Positions 1 to 9,490 of a stretch of 64,000 bases of DNA are shown piece by piece. The notes under the pieces were generated by a model that made no database searches, was not told the DNA's origin, and saw only the letters and a program-made list of their open reading frames with translations. The stretch's first letter is position 1. Every line of letters starts with the position of its first letter. Location of the stretch: contig NZ_WKJQ01000001.1 of assembly GCF_009674625.1 (NCBI RefSeq), positions 372,001-436,000 of the forward strand, written 5' to 3'. The position numbers and the translations under genes were made by a program. This DNA comes from Haloferax marinum. GTDB taxonomy: Archaea > Halobacteriota > Halobacteria > Halobacteriales > Haloferacaceae.

Positions 1-241
1 ATGGACCACGAACGCTGTCGTGCTGGGCACGGTACCCAGTGTAGACTTCGGTCGTCCCGTCGTCGCGCTCCAGCGGGACGGAGACACGGTGGACCTGATT
101 GGGGTGATTGAGCCGTTCGATTACTCCAGGGTCGACGTCGAGATGTGCCGCCGCGCGCTTGAGTTGCCGTCGGGCTGTTTCGAGTGCTGTCTCTTCGGCC
201 GATTCGTCGTCTTTTGCTGTGGGTGATGCTGCGGGTGCCAT
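1..241 (-). CDS. gdhA: Glutamate dehydrogenase, N-terminal part (cut by window edge)
   Basis: Reading the minus strand from an ATG at 241 gives 80 open codons that run off the window. After a short Ala/Glu-rich start comes the stretch [18 protein letters not shown] and then [16 protein letters not shown]. This is the typical N-terminus of Glu/Leu/Phe/Val dehydrogenases, which interconvert glutamate and 2-oxoglutarate with NAD(P). The catalytic domain lies outside the window, so cofactor preference cannot be judged. It is divergent from the MaoC-type gene at 557, with a tandem repeat between them. Family call is firm; which of several haloarchaeal GDH paralogues it is cannot be told. Confidence 0.88.
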   Translation of the reverse strand, partial: MAPAASPTAKDDESAEETALETARRQLKRAAAHLDVDPGVIERLNHPNQVHRVSVPLERDDGTTEVYTGYRAQHDSVRGP

Positions 242-409
242 AGTGCATTCGTACCGGCGTTTCACCGGCGATGCCGGTCGGCCCGGTTTTGTCGCACACG
301 GCCACTGGACGCCGACTTACGGCGGCCAACGGGTGTATTCGCGATTTTGGACGGTGGATAATTATAACGGTTATTATTCCCTTACGCTCGGGGCAATAGT
401 TGTCACGCC

Positions 410-533
410 ACGTGGCCTCCCCCGACAGTCACGGCGTTATACGTGGCCTCCCCCGACAGTCACGGCGTTATACGCGGCCTCCACTGACTGTCACGGCGTT
501 ATACGTGGCCTCCACCGACCGTCACGGCTTTAT
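410..533. repeat. 31-bp tandem repeat, 4 copies
   Basis: Four head-to-tail 31-bp units at 410-440, 441-471, 472-502 and 503-533. The first two are identical (acgtggcctcccccgacagt plus 11 bases); the last two carry a few substitutions. They fill most of the gap between the divergent gdh and MaoC-type genes and end about 23 bases before the MaoC start codon. There are no spacers, so this is not a CRISPR array. The rest of the 242-556 gap holds AT-rich stretches around 355-380, probably the gdh promoter. Confidence 0.9.
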
Positions 534-556
534 CATGGTCTTACACACCCACGAAC

Positions 557-1018
557 ATGACCGGTCTCTACTACGAAGAGTTCGAAGTCGGCCAGACCAT
601 CGAACACGAAAAGCGTCGAACAATCTCCGAGTCCGACAACCAGCAGTTCTGCGATATGACGATGAACCAGCAACCGCTCCACCTCGACGCGGAGTTCGCC
701 GCGGACACCCAGTTCGGAGAGCGCTTGGTCAACGGACTCTACACGATGAGTCTCGCCGTCGGCATCTCCGTCCCAGACACGACGGACGGCACGATAGTCG
801 CCAACCTCAGTTACGACGACGTGTCGCACCCGAACCCGGTGTTCCACGGCGACACCCTTCGCGTACAGTCGACCGTTCTCGACAAACGCGAGACCTCTGA
901 CGGCGAACGCGGTATCGTGACGATGAAAGTCGAAGTGTTCAATCAGCACGACGACCTGGTCTGTGAGTTCGAGCGAACGGCCCTCTCCCTGAAGAAAGAA
1001 CACGTCGAGACGGAGTGA
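557..1018 (+). CDS. MaoC-like (R)-specific enoyl-CoA hydratase family protein
   Basis: 153 aa, the size of a single hot-dog domain. Residues 33-42 (D-M-T-M-N-Q-Q-P-L-H) match the MaoC/(R)-hydratase active-site pattern with Asp33 and His42 as likely catalytic pair. Members hydrate trans-2-enoyl-CoA esters in the cytoplasm; substrate cannot be read from sequence. It lies divergently from glutamate dehydrogenase. Haloarchaea that use the methylaspartate cycle need a mesaconyl-CoA hydratase, but that enzyme is about twice this size, so a link is only speculation. Confidence 0.82.
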   Translation: MTGLYYEEFEVGQTIEHEKRRTISESDNQQFCDMTMNQQPLHLDAEFAADTQFGERLVNGLYTMSLAVGISVPDTTDGTIVANLSYDDVSHPNPVFHGDTLRVQSTVLDKRETSDGERGIVTMKVEVFNQHDDLVCEFERTALSLKKEHVETE

Positions 1019-1096
1019 GTCGTCGGCTCGAGTCGCCTCACTGACCACCGTCTCGCCTCCGTACATCTCTTTGGGTCTCGCGTCAGTAGCCAACTC

Positions 1097-1531
1097 ATGG
1101 AGTTCGATGGCTTGTCAGACCGCCTCTCTGCGGTCGCCACGAGTGCCCCCCATCCATCCACTATCGCACGGGTCAGCCTCGGCCTGATGGTACTCACGGC
1201 AGGAGTCCACAAACTTCTGGACCCACTCGCGTGGACTGTCTACGTCGTCGAGTGGCTTGCACCACTGCTCGTCGTCACACCACTCACGTTCATGCTCGTC
1301 AACGGTGTTCTCGAAATCGGATTCGGAATGGCGATTCTCACAGACAGATACACTGCCTTCGCGAGCGCCGTCGCTGGCGTCTCGCTCACAGCGACGGTTC
1401 TGTATCTCTGTGTCGTGTTCGTGCTCGAAGGGGGCCTCTTTGGAGACGTTCTCGTCCGCGACATCGGCCTCGCTGGACTGGCATGGGCCGTCGTGGTCAG
1501 TTCGCTCCGCCGCTCTACCCGAACAGCGTGA
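1097..1531 (+). CDS. DoxX-like four-helix membrane protein
   Basis: 144 aa with four predicted membrane segments (about residues 25-41, 50-76, 85-110 and 118-136) and a basic C-terminus, the general plan of DoxX/MauE-type small membrane proteins. The motif LTAGVHKLLDP near residue 34 resembles the first-helix end of DoxX proteins. Function is unknown; some relatives take part in quinone-linked electron transfer. It converges with the next gene, their 3' ends overlapping by 17 bases. Confidence 0.65.
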   Translation: MEFDGLSDRLSAVATSAPHPSTIARVSLGLMVLTAGVHKLLDPLAWTVYVVEWLAPLLVVTPLTFMLVNGVLEIGFGMAILTDRYTAFASAVAGVSLTATVLYLCVVFVLEGGLFGDVLVRDIGLAGLAWAVVVSSLRRSTRTA

Positions 1532-1898
1532 TGAGGATGAGTTGCGTGTTCATCAGTCCGGCGACGCCCCACGGAACGGCGACACCAATCGGTATCGCTG
1601 CTCGGTAGCGGTTCGGCAGCACCGTCCACGCGACGAGAGCGACGGCGAGCACGACCAGTTTCAGAATCAGGAGCGCTCCGACGGGGCCAAAACTCGGGAT
1701 GAGCGCGAGTACGACGGGGTTCAGTTCAGCCAACCCTCGTCCGAGTCCGTAGAGGGTCGTCAACACGTCGAGAACCAATGCCAGCATCGTCACGACCCAG
1801 AGGATGTTGTCGTCACTGACGACGTGAGAAAGGAGTGCTTTCGGTGTTTCGACCGGCGGGGACCCGTGGCTCATTATCTGCGCAACGACGTGCGACAT
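1515..1898 (-). CDS. Small integral membrane protein (DUF5658-like)
   Basis: 127 aa with three hydrophobic segments at about residues 32-52, 62-90 and 98-126. The pattern NILWVVTMLALVLDVLTT followed by GLAELNP is characteristic of DUF5658-type haloarchaeal membrane proteins, where an Asp in helix 1 and an E-x-N-P after it are conserved. No enzyme signature is visible. It converges on the DoxX-like gene with a 17-base overlap. Function unknown. Confidence 0.65.
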   Translation of the reverse strand: MSHVVAQIMSHGSPPVETPKALLSHVVSDDNILWVVTMLALVLDVLTTLYGLGRGLAELNPVVLALIPSFGPVGALLILKLVVLAVALVAWTVLPNRYRAAIPIGVAVPWGVAGLMNTQLILITLFG

Positions 1899-2077
1899 AT
1901 ACCAAGTCGGGCCCTACCGTCGTCAGTATCGACTGCTTAGGTCAGTTATCGAGACGTTATCTGCCGGAAAAACGGAGTATTAACCTTCGAGCCGGCAGCG
2001 ATTTAATTGTCGCATTTCTGGTGTAAAATTTGCCGTGAATATCTGTCTTAATCTAGTCAACAATAGAGTGACAGTAG

Positions 2078-5000
2078 ATGTCGAACACACACCGACGATT
2101 GGAATGGTCTCTCGTCGCAACGGTCGGTCTGTGGTGGATTCTCGTTGGGACTGTTGCGAATTTCGATTATCTCTCCTCGCTCGGGTGGGTGGCGAACATC
2201 GCGCTTATCGTACTCTCTACTGGTTCGATTGCCGGGTTCGCTTGGTGGGTCGCTGAGGAAGACGAGACGTTGTGGGACGCGTTCACCGATAACGCTCGGC
2301 AGCTCGGCGTGCACATCGGACTCGTCGACCCCCGTGTCGTCGTCGAGGGCGCGATAGAACAAGACGGTGTCTTGTGGGTCTGTCAGTACTTCCAAGACGG
2401 GTCGGCAGATTTCTCGCATCGGGCGTGTCCGTCCTGTCGTCTCGAACTGGTCGAACGACACGCCACTGCGTCTGAGGTCGACCAACGTCTCGTGACGGAC
2501 GGTGGAACGACGGTGGACGCACTCTCGTGCCCACATTGTGCGTTCGTGGTCCGAGGACAGAAACACGACTCACAAGGTGCAGACGCCGCGCTCTCGAAGT
2601 TTCGAGAACACATGAACAGCTTCGACCAGTGGCGACGGATGGCAAGAGAATCTCTCGGGACTGACCCAACGCCGTCTGATGTCTGGGACGAGTACGTGAA
2701 AATCACCGACGACGACTCGGTTCGTGCTCGAACGACCGGTGTGCGAGGTGATACAAAACGGCGTGGAATCGACACCTACCCCAGATTTTCCGAACTGAAG
2801 CAGAACCGAAACACGCTCGAACGAATCGTCGACCATCTTCCGAAACCGCTCGCGCTCGCTGCGGAGCGTATTCTGGAATTCGACTACCTCGAAAAGAAAG
2901 CCTCGGTGAAACGGAAGCGAGACGAAGTCCGAACCGAGTTCGTCCCGCTCAGGGACGCATTCTACGATGAACACCAACCAAAACTGTCCTCACTGACGGC
3001 GGCCCGTGCGAGTCGGTCGTGGCCGGAAATCGACCTCTCGGTCGACGAAATTCAAAAGATTTCCCACGACCTCGCTGCCCTCACGGAAATCCGTGCGAAA
3101 CACGACCGGTATCTCACCGCCCCGGAGTATCAGACGGTGGGGAAGTTTTCGAAACAGTTCGACGACGCCCTCGCTTACGTGCGGACGACAGACGACCTTC
3201 GGAACCGACTCGATGCTGCACAATCCGCGGTGGACACGTTCGAAGACGCCTTCGAACCGTACGAAGACCACGACCGGTACCTCGAAGCACGCGTCGAGAG
3301 ACACCTCCGCGACGAGTTGTCTGCGGCTCGGGACGCGGTCGAAGCGGTCGGTGAGGTGCTCGAATCAGCATCTGGCCCCGTTCCAGAGCCAGCACACCTC
3401 CGGTACCTCGACCTCGACTCACACATCGACGACAGAGAACTCGTACTCGACGAGTACGAGTCACGGTTCGTCGACCACGAAGTCGAGACGTACCCCGACG
3501 TCTTCACCACAGAACACGGGCCACTCGACGACAAGCAGACGCTCGCAGTCGTCCGAAACGAACCGCACAATCTCGTCGACGCGAGTGCGGGGACCGGGAA
3601 GACGCTCACGCTCACTCGTCGTATCCGGTATCTCTACCGGACGGGGACGCAACTGGACGACATCCTCGCCATCACCTTCGGTGGCGATGCTGCCGAAGAG
3701 ATGCGGACGCGAGTCACCGACGCAATCGGTGGAATCGACTCCGAGCGCCTCAACATCATGACGATTCACTCGTTCGCCCGTGATATCATCTCTCGGTCGA
3801 CGTTCGACACGATAGAGCGAGGTCGGCTCAAAGACGGCACGGAGAACTTCCTCGACGCCGTTTTCGAAGCGGACGCGCATCGAGACACCGCTCCAGAGTG
3901 GATGCGAGAGTTCGACAAATTCCGTTCGGCGCTCGGCGATTCTGACGGCTACATTCGGGAGATGTTCAAGGAGGCTCGAAGTTTCGGCCGTTCTCCAGCA
4001 GAGTTGCGCGAGAGAACAGATAAGGCGGATATCGAAGAACACCACGCGGCACACGCCGCCGCTGCACTTCTCGAAGTGTATCTGGCGGTCGGAGCGAGTC
4101 GTGACCATCCAATCGACCACGACCACACGATAGAACGCGCGACAGAGCTCGTCCGGGAGTTTCCGGGCAGATACGAGACGCGCTTCGAGCACGTACTCGT
4201 CGACGAGTTTCAGGACGTCTCTGAACGGCAGCTCGACTTTATCCAGGCACTGCTTGGCCCCGAGACACACCTGTTTGCGGTTGGTGACGACTGGCAGAGC
4301 ATCTACGGGTTCCGTGGGTCGAAGCCCGCGTTCTTCCGTGAGTTCGAGTCACGCTTCGAAGAGAGTTCGCGGACCACACTCGAAACCAACTATCGGTGTC
4401 CCCCAAGCGTGGTCCGAGCCAGTGCGTCGGTGATGCTCGACAGTGACGAAGCGACGACCAAACAGGTCGACGCGCACGCCGACGACGGAGACCCACCTGT
4501 GCTCCATCGACTGTCCGGTCCCTACGACGACCGAATCGGGTCGTACGTCGCAGATATGGTCGAAGATGCCGTCGATGACGGGCTCGACTACGGCGACGTG
4601 ATGGTCCTCACGCGAACCAACTACGGGCCGAACCCGACGATAGAGTCCCACTTCAACGCTCGGGGGATACCGTTTACCGGGTCCGCTGACGACGGTGCTT
4701 CCGTGACGTTCCAGACGGTTCACAGGTCGAAAGGGACCGAAGCACCGTGTGTCATCCTCGCCCACGCTGTCGACGATAGAGAAAATGGGATTCCGATGGA
4801 ACCACGGACGAACGAAGGGCTCCGACCAGCCATCGACGAGACACTCGACCACTACGAAGAAGAACGCAGACTCTTCTACGTCGCGATGACCCGGACCGAA
4901 GAGACGCTCAACATCGTCACTCGGTCGGATGCTATCTCACGGTACGTCTATTCGTTCGACCAGGGAGTCGACGTCGTAGATGCCTCCGTTCAGAGTGTAG

Positions 5001-5224
5001 AAGCGGTCGTCCAGTACGTCTCGCCGGGCCACGGGGATACGCCCACCAAACTTGGTGTCGATTGCGGGTCCTACGAGACGACTCTCGTCACGTGGATTCA
5101 CTCTCTCGCCGACGAAGTCGAGAGAGGGGAGACCTACCGGTTCGAATCCCTCCAGAACTACGTGTCCAGACGCAAGGGTGAACTGAAACTCACCGCCGAC
5201 TCCGAAATCGTCCGACTCGATTGA
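2078..5224 (+). CDS. Membrane-anchored UvrD/Rep-like superfamily 1 DNA helicase
   Basis: 1048 aa. Two hydrophobic segments lie at about residues 10-28 and 36-58, followed by a soluble region with two C-P-x-C pairs (CPSC near 112, CPHC near 151) likely to bind zinc. A helical, charged linker covers residues 170-480. The helicase core follows: Walker A ASAGTGKT at 502-509, Walker B DEFQD at 709-713, QSIYGFRG at 740-747, TVHRSKGTEAP near 889 and LFYVAMTRTEE at 932-942. UvrD-type helicases unwind DNA 3' to 5' with ATP. The overall plan (membrane part plus UvrD core) recalls bacterial helicase IV. It stands alone, with no recognised nuclease beside it. Role in repair or defence is inference. Confidence 0.88.
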   Translation: MSNTHRRLEWSLVATVGLWWILVGTVANFDYLSSLGWVANIALIVLSTGSIAGFAWWVAEEDETLWDAFTDNARQLGVHIGLVDPRVVVEGAIEQDGVLWVCQYFQDGSADFSHRACPSCRLELVERHATASEVDQRLVTDGGTTVDALSCPHCAFVVRGQKHDSQGADAALSKFREHMNSFDQWRRMARESLGTDPTPSDVWDEYVKITDDDSVRARTTGVRGDTKRRGIDTYPRFSELKQNRNTLERIVDHLPKPLALAAERILEFDYLEKKASVKRKRDEVRTEFVPLRDAFYDEHQPKLSSLTAARASRSWPEIDLSVDEIQKISHDLAALTEIRAKHDRYLTAPEYQTVGKFSKQFDDALAYVRTTDDLRNRLDAAQSAVDTFEDAFEPYEDHDRYLEARVERHLRDELSAARDAVEAVGEVLESASGPVPEPAHLRYLDLDSHIDDRELVLDEYESRFVDHEVETYPDVFTTEHGPLDDKQTLAVVRNEPHNLVDASAGTGKTLTLTRRIRYLYRTGTQLDDILAITFGGDAAEEMRTRVTDAIGGIDSERLNIMTIHSFARDIISRSTFDTIERGRLKDGTENFLDAVFEADAHRDTAPEWMREFDKFRSALGDSDGYIREMFKEARSFGRSPAELRERTDKADIEEHHAAHAAAALLEVYLAVGASRDHPIDHDHTIERATELVREFPGRYETRFEHVLVDEFQDVSERQLDFIQALLGPETHLFAVGDDWQSIYGFRGSKPAFFREFESRFEESSRTTLETNYRCPPSVVRASASVMLDSDEATTKQVDAHADDGDPPVLHRLSGPYDDRIGSYVADMVEDAVDDGLDYGDVMVLTRTNYGPNPTIESHFNARGIPFTGSADDGASVTFQTVHRSKGTEAPCVILAHAVDDRENGIPMEPRTNEGLRPAIDETLDHYEEERRLFYVAMTRTEETLNIVTRSDAISRYVYSFDQGVDVVDASVQSVEAVVQYVSPGHGDTPTKLGVDCGSYETTLVTWIHSLADEVERGETYRFESLQNYVSRRKGELKLTADSEIVRLD

Positions 5225-5271
5225 CTCCGTCGCGACACCGACGGTACCGAATACAGAACGGTGCCGTATTA

Positions 5272-7017
5272 TTACAGAACGGTGCCGTGTTTCTTGTCCG
5301 GCAGCGACTTCTCCACGGAGGCGTAGAACTCGAAGCGATTCGTGAGTTCGTCGCGGAGCTTCGACGGCGGGACGATTTCGTCGATGACGACTTCGCTCGC
5401 CATCCGGTGGACGTCGATATCTTCGCGGTACTCCTCGCGGAGTTCGTCTTCGCGTTGCTTGCGCTCTTCGGGGTCGTCGATGGCGGCGAGTTTGTTCGCG
5501 TAGACGGCGTTGATAGCGGCTTCCGGTCCCATGATGCCGATTTCGCCAGAGGGGAGTGCGATGACGCTGTCGGGGTCGTACGCGGGGCCACCCATCGCGT
5601 AGATACCTGCGCCGTATGCTTTGCGAACGATGACCGTCTGCTTGGGCACCGTCGCAGACGACGTGGCGTAGATGAACTTCTTTCCCTTCTCCAAGATGGC
5701 GTCTTTTTCCACCTGTGACCCGGCCATGAATCCCGGCGTGTCACAGAGGTAGAGCAACGGAATCTCGTAGGCGTCACAGGTCCAGATGAACTCGGCGGCC
5801 TTCTCTGCGGCGTCGGGGAAGATTGCGCCCGAACGCTCGGTGGGTTGGTTGGCGACGATGCCGACCGGTCGACCGTCGATTTTGGCGAACGTGGTGACTA
5901 TCTCCTTCCCGTAGTCGGGTTTGAGTTCGAACATCGACTCGGCGTCGACGACGCGCTCTATCAGGTCGTGGACGTCGTACGGGCGGTTCGGCGATTCGGG
6001 GATGAGTTCGTCGATACCGTCGGGCGAATATCGCGGTGGTTTCGGTTCCGACCGGGGTGGTTTCTCGCCCGCCTTGTTCGGGAGATACGTGATGAGTTGT
6101 GCGACGAGTTCTCGGGCGTGTTCTTCGTCGCGGGCGACGAGGTCGGCGCTCCCCGACTCCTGTGCGTGCATCTGCGCCCCGCCGAGGTCCTGCATCGAAA
6201 TCTCCTCACCGGTGACCATCCTCACCATCCGTGGCGAGGCGATGGCCATCGCGGACATGCCTTCGACCATGATGGTGAAGTCGGCGAAGACTGGCGTGTA
6301 CGCCGCACCGGCGATACACGGCCCGTAGAGCACACAGATTTGCGGGACGTATCCACTCAACATCGAGTGGTTGTAGTAGTACTTCCCGATTCCCTCCCTG
6401 TTCGCGAAGAACCCAGACTGTTGGTCGATGCGCCCACCGGAGGAGTCCATCAGATACAACACCGGTTTTCCGGTCTTGAGCGCACGCTGTTGCATCCGGA
6501 GGAACTTCTCGACACCACGCCGGGCCATCGACCCTGCCTTCACGGTGAAGTCGTTGGCCATGAAGTGGAGGTCTCGGCCTTCGAACTCGGCAGCACCGGT
6601 GAGCAGACCGTCACCAGGGAGACGGGAGTTCGGGTCCGCTTCGTCGACTTCGGGTGAGTTCTCGTGCCACGAGTCGAAGTTGGCGAACTTCCCGTCTTCG
6701 AATTTCAATCCATCGGGGAACCAGAGGTCCAGACGGTCGCGGACGAACAGTTTGCCCGCGTCGGGGAGTCGGTCTTTGTACTTCTCCGGACCTCCACCGA
6801 GGATGTCGGCGATCTCCTCGCGGAGTTTTTCTTCGCGCTCGGTCGGTTCTAAATCGTCGTCGAGCGGGAAGGTATCCGCAGGCGGTTCGGCGTTCGCGAC
6901 GGCCTCCTCGCCGTCACCGACGAAGACGTCTACGTCGGTCGCGAGGTGCCGTGCCAGCGCACTCGCGATGGCTTCGGCTTCTTCGCCAGTCGCGCCGTCA
7001 CCGATTCTGACCTTCAT
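5272..7017 (-). CDS. Acyl-CoA carboxylase, carboxyltransferase (beta) subunit
   Basis: 581 aa from the ATG at 7017 (MKVRIGDG); the frame is open further upstream, but that part lacks family similarity. Two crotonase-fold halves are visible: the N-half with GYVPQICVLYGPCIAGAAY, the C-half with LCDTPGFMAGSQVE and KAYGAGIYAMGGPAYDPD, both carrying the Gly-rich oxyanion motifs of propionyl/methylcrotonyl-CoA carboxylase beta chains. It moves carboxyl from carboxybiotin to an acyl-CoA. The biotin carboxylase and carrier subunits are not in this window. About 60 residues at the N-terminus (a GDGATGEEAEAIA region) precede the usual start of the family. Substrate (propionyl, methylcrotonyl or other) unresolved. 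Confidence 0.9.
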   Translation of the reverse strand: MKVRIGDGATGEEAEAIASALARHLATDVDVFVGDGEEAVANAEPPADTFPLDDDLEPTEREEKLREEIADILGGGPEKYKDRLPDAGKLFVRDRLDLWFPDGLKFEDGKFANFDSWHENSPEVDEADPNSRLPGDGLLTGAAEFEGRDLHFMANDFTVKAGSMARRGVEKFLRMQQRALKTGKPVLYLMDSSGGRIDQQSGFFANREGIGKYYYNHSMLSGYVPQICVLYGPCIAGAAYTPVFADFTIMVEGMSAMAIASPRMVRMVTGEEISMQDLGGAQMHAQESGSADLVARDEEHARELVAQLITYLPNKAGEKPPRSEPKPPRYSPDGIDELIPESPNRPYDVHDLIERVVDAESMFELKPDYGKEIVTTFAKIDGRPVGIVANQPTERSGAIFPDAAEKAAEFIWTCDAYEIPLLYLCDTPGFMAGSQVEKDAILEKGKKFIYATSSATVPKQTVIVRKAYGAGIYAMGGPAYDPDSVIALPSGEIGIMGPEAAINAVYANKLAAIDDPEERKQREDELREEYREDIDVHRMASEVVIDEIVPPSKLRDELTNRFEFYASVEKSLPDKKHGTVL

Positions 7018-7113
7018 ACTCAGGCATGCGATGCCGAATTCAAAATGGTTTTCCATGCACGATTTGCCACCTGTCCGAAACAGGCATGTGTCACCTGAGG
7101 AAACACTCCGGGC

Positions 7114-8424
7114 ATGTCCCCTCCCTGGTCTCCCTCTCGACGTTCGTTCCTCCACGCGACGGGTGCCGCCGCCTTCGCCGGTGGCGCCGGCTGTCTCGGC
7201 CGCCTGAAGTACGACGCGACAGCGCTCGAAACGGTGCTCGAAGACCCGATATCACGAATCCCACCGGGTGGCCTTCCGCTCCCCGTCGGCTACCTCGGGA
7301 GCGCACGTGACACCGCGGGACGAAGCGCGTCGGCACTCGCCGAGCGTCTGTCCTCGCTCCCGGACGACGTCTCACCGGACGACCCCTCTGTCGAGCGAGC
7401 GTCGAACCACTTGAAGTGGGGTCGGAAAGCCATCTCTGAGAGCACCCAACAGCAGTTCACCGACGCGATGCGGAGGCTCCGAGAGGCACGAAGTACGTTC
7501 GGAAACGGTCACGGATGGCTCGATGTCGCCGTGGAACGAACCGAGACTGACGCCCTTCGAGAACAGCACGCAGACCTGGGCCGTGTGCTCGCCCGTTCGT
7601 GGACTGCCGTCGAGTATCGGGCGACGACGATTTCGGTCGGCATCTACGTCGCCGGCGAGACTGAGAACATTCTGCTCGAAGCGACGTCCTCGCTCGAATC
7701 GGTCGACCGGGCACTGGACGGTGTCGACAGCACCGACGACGACGAGAAACGCGCTCGACTGTTCGCCGCTGCTGCGGGTGAAACCGCACACGCCCGTGCG
7801 GCACTCGCGGACGCGAACGCCGTCGTCGACGGACAGCGTGGACAGGTCTTCGAGGGAACGCCCTCGCTTCGAGACCCGATGGCCGCCGCGGCGCGGAGTC
7901 TCCTCGAAACGACCGAGGCGGACATCGAGTCGGTGACGCCGGTTCCGGACGACGACCCATGGGTCGTCCGCGAGGTGCTCGCCGAACTGTCCGTCAGGCC
8001 ACCGCGAGACGTTCGGGAGGCGCTCGGCGCGGACCGTCCGGCAACGGCACTCTCGAACCTCCGATGGCGGCGACAACGACTCACCGCACGGGAGATACTC
8101 GACACTGACACGGTATCGGTTCCAGAGTCGACCGAGGCGCTCGTCTCGTCTCGGCGTGCGGCTATCAAGGCACTCCAGCAGGCGAGTTCGGAGGTCGATG
8201 GTCCACTCGAGCAAACCTGTCTTCGACAGGCACAGTTCAAAGCCATCGACGGTGACCGGGACCTCGAGAACGTCGCCAACGAAGCGCGGGGAACTGGGGC
8301 CCGAACCACCAAGTTTGCGACACAGGCGTACGCCCACTACGTCGCCGCGTGCACGCTCGCCGAGGCGGCGAAACCGACGGCTACAGAACTCGTCGACGCC
8401 GTCGAAAACGAACTCGGTCAGTAG
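7114..8424 (+). CDS. Tat-exported lipoprotein of unknown function
   Basis: 436 aa. The N-terminus has a twin-arginine motif (SRRSFLHATG, Arg9-Arg10), a short hydrophobic stretch and a lipobox AGGAGC with the lipid-anchored Cys27, as in most haloarchaeal lipoproteins. The mature part is Ala/Glu/Asp-rich and largely helical, without recognised motifs. It is divergent from the carboxyltransferase gene and converges with fructose-bisphosphatase 11 bases away. Surface location is well supported; function is not. Confidence 0.8.
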   Translation: MSPPWSPSRRSFLHATGAAAFAGGAGCLGRLKYDATALETVLEDPISRIPPGGLPLPVGYLGSARDTAGRSASALAERLSSLPDDVSPDDPSVERASNHLKWGRKAISESTQQQFTDAMRRLREARSTFGNGHGWLDVAVERTETDALREQHADLGRVLARSWTAVEYRATTISVGIYVAGETENILLEATSSLESVDRALDGVDSTDDDEKRARLFAAAAGETAHARAALADANAVVDGQRGQVFEGTPSLRDPMAAAARSLLETTEADIESVTPVPDDDPWVVREVLAELSVRPPRDVREALGADRPATALSNLRWRRQRLTAREILDTDTVSVPESTEALVSSRRAAIKALQQASSEVDGPLEQTCLRQAQFKAIDGDRDLENVANEARGTGARTTKFATQAYAHYVAACTLAEAAKPTATELVDAVENELGQ

Positions 8425-8435
8425 CCCAGTGCGAT

Positions 8436-9329
8436 TCAGTCCAGCGCGGATTCGAGTTTCGCGATGAGGTTCGTGTTGCCGATGTGGAGTGGCGTGCGTG
8501 CGTGGAGGTCTGGTTTATCCACGTCGAGGAGCGACTTCTCGCCGTCCGAGGACGCGCCACCAGCAGTTTCGAGGACGTAGCCGATGGGGTAGCCTTCGAA
8601 CTGGACACGGAGTTTGCCCTCGGGTGCCGATTCGAGAGCGGGATAGCTGAAGATGCCGCCGTACGTGAGAATCTGATTCACGTCGCCAATCATCGACCCG
8701 CCGTAGCGGAGTTTCCGAGAGGCGTCCTGCTCGATTTCACGGGCGAACGCTTCGAACTCCTCGGTCCAGTTGGGGACGCGGCCACCGAAACCGTAGACAC
8801 TGCCTTCGTCGGGTACCGAGATGTCTTCGCGAATGAGTTCGTACGTCGCGTCGTCGTAGATGACGTACTCGTCGACGGTGCCACCACGGGCGATAATCAT
8901 CGTCATCACGGGACCGAAGAGGACGTAGCCAGCGGCGACGATGTCGCGGCCGTTCGCAGGAAGCGGCGCGTCGTAGACGGCGAAGATGGTCCCCATGGTG
9001 TTGTTGGGTTTCAGGTTGGACGACCCGTCGAGTGGGTCGACGGCGACCGACAGCGACCCCGTACCGACGTCTATCGACTCGGGTCGCTCTTCGCTCGCGT
9101 ATTCGCCAACGCCGTCGAGTGCGCCGATTCGCTCACAGAGTAAGTCGTCGGCGAAGACGTCGGCAGCCATCTGCGTCTCTCCGCTGGGGTTCTGTACCTC
9201 CGAGGCGACACGGCGGCCAGGGAGTCCAGTTCGAATCTCCGGCGCGGTGGTCGCGATGACGTCGACGATCTCGTCGATGGTTCTCGTGTCGCTCGCGGAA
9301 TCTGCGGTGTTGATGTCTTTCGTCGCCAT
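8436..9329 (-). CDS. fbp: Fructose-1,6-bisphosphatase, class I
   Basis: 297 aa. The metal-binding signature DPLDGSSN is at residues 98-105, preceded by GEYASEE (acidic metal site), and the sugar-phosphate region has [14 protein letters not shown] and [18 protein letters not shown]. It hydrolyses fructose 1,6-bisphosphate to fructose 6-phosphate in gluconeogenesis. The start codon overlaps the stop of a 41-codon upstream ORF in the arrangement TAATG, so translation is probably coupled. The only good TATA box lies upstream of that small ORF, not of fbp itself. Confidence 0.95.
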   Translation of the reverse strand: MATKDINTADSASDTRTIDEIVDVIATTAPEIRTGLPGRRVASEVQNPSGETQMAADVFADDLLCERIGALDGVGEYASEERPESIDVGTGSLSVAVDPLDGSSNLKPNNTMGTIFAVYDAPLPANGRDIVAAGYVLFGPVMTMIIARGGTVDEYVIYDDATYELIREDISVPDEGSVYGFGGRVPNWTEEFEAFAREIEQDASRKLRYGGSMIGDVNQILTYGGIFSYPALESAPEGKLRVQFEGYPIGYVLETAGGASSDGEKSLLDVDKPDLHARTPLHIGNTNLIAKLESALD

Positions 9330-9454
9330 TACAGGTACCTCTCGGAGTACAGACTCGGCGCGCGCGCCGCGGTCCCGACGAGACGGGAACCGGGCGTTTT
9401 CGAAGACGTGGGGCCCGCCTGCGAACGGGCGGCGATGGTATCGGCACCAGACAT
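9329..9454 (-). CDS. 41-aa leader ORF upstream of and overlapping fbp
   Basis: An ATG at 9454 opens 41 codons (begins [14 protein letters not shown], ends SLYSERYL) whose TAA stop shares its last base with the fbp ATG. A strong TATA box at 9481-9490 sits 27-36 bases upstream, so a leaderless transcript would begin at or next to this ATG. Composition is Ala/Ser/Arg-rich with no membrane segment or known motif. It could be a real small protein, a translational leader, or an N-terminal part of fbp separated by the stop. Not recognised. Confidence 0.5.
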   Translation of the reverse strand: MSGADTIAARSQAGPTSSKTPGSRLVGTAARAPSLYSERYL

Positions 9455-9480
9455 TATCTGGTTCAAATTGGGGTAACCAA

Positions 9481-9490
9481 ATATATAAAA
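9481..9490 (-). promoter_or_regulatory. TATA box for the fbp leader transcript
   Basis: Minus-strand ttttatatat lies 27-36 bases before the ATG at 9454, the spacing expected of a haloarchaeal leaderless promoter. The bases between it and the ATG contain ggttacc and gaacc segments that could bind a regulator. Confidence 0.7.

Noticed and set aside
410..533. CRISPR array
   Set aside because: Units are directly adjacent, without unique spacers, and no cas genes are present.
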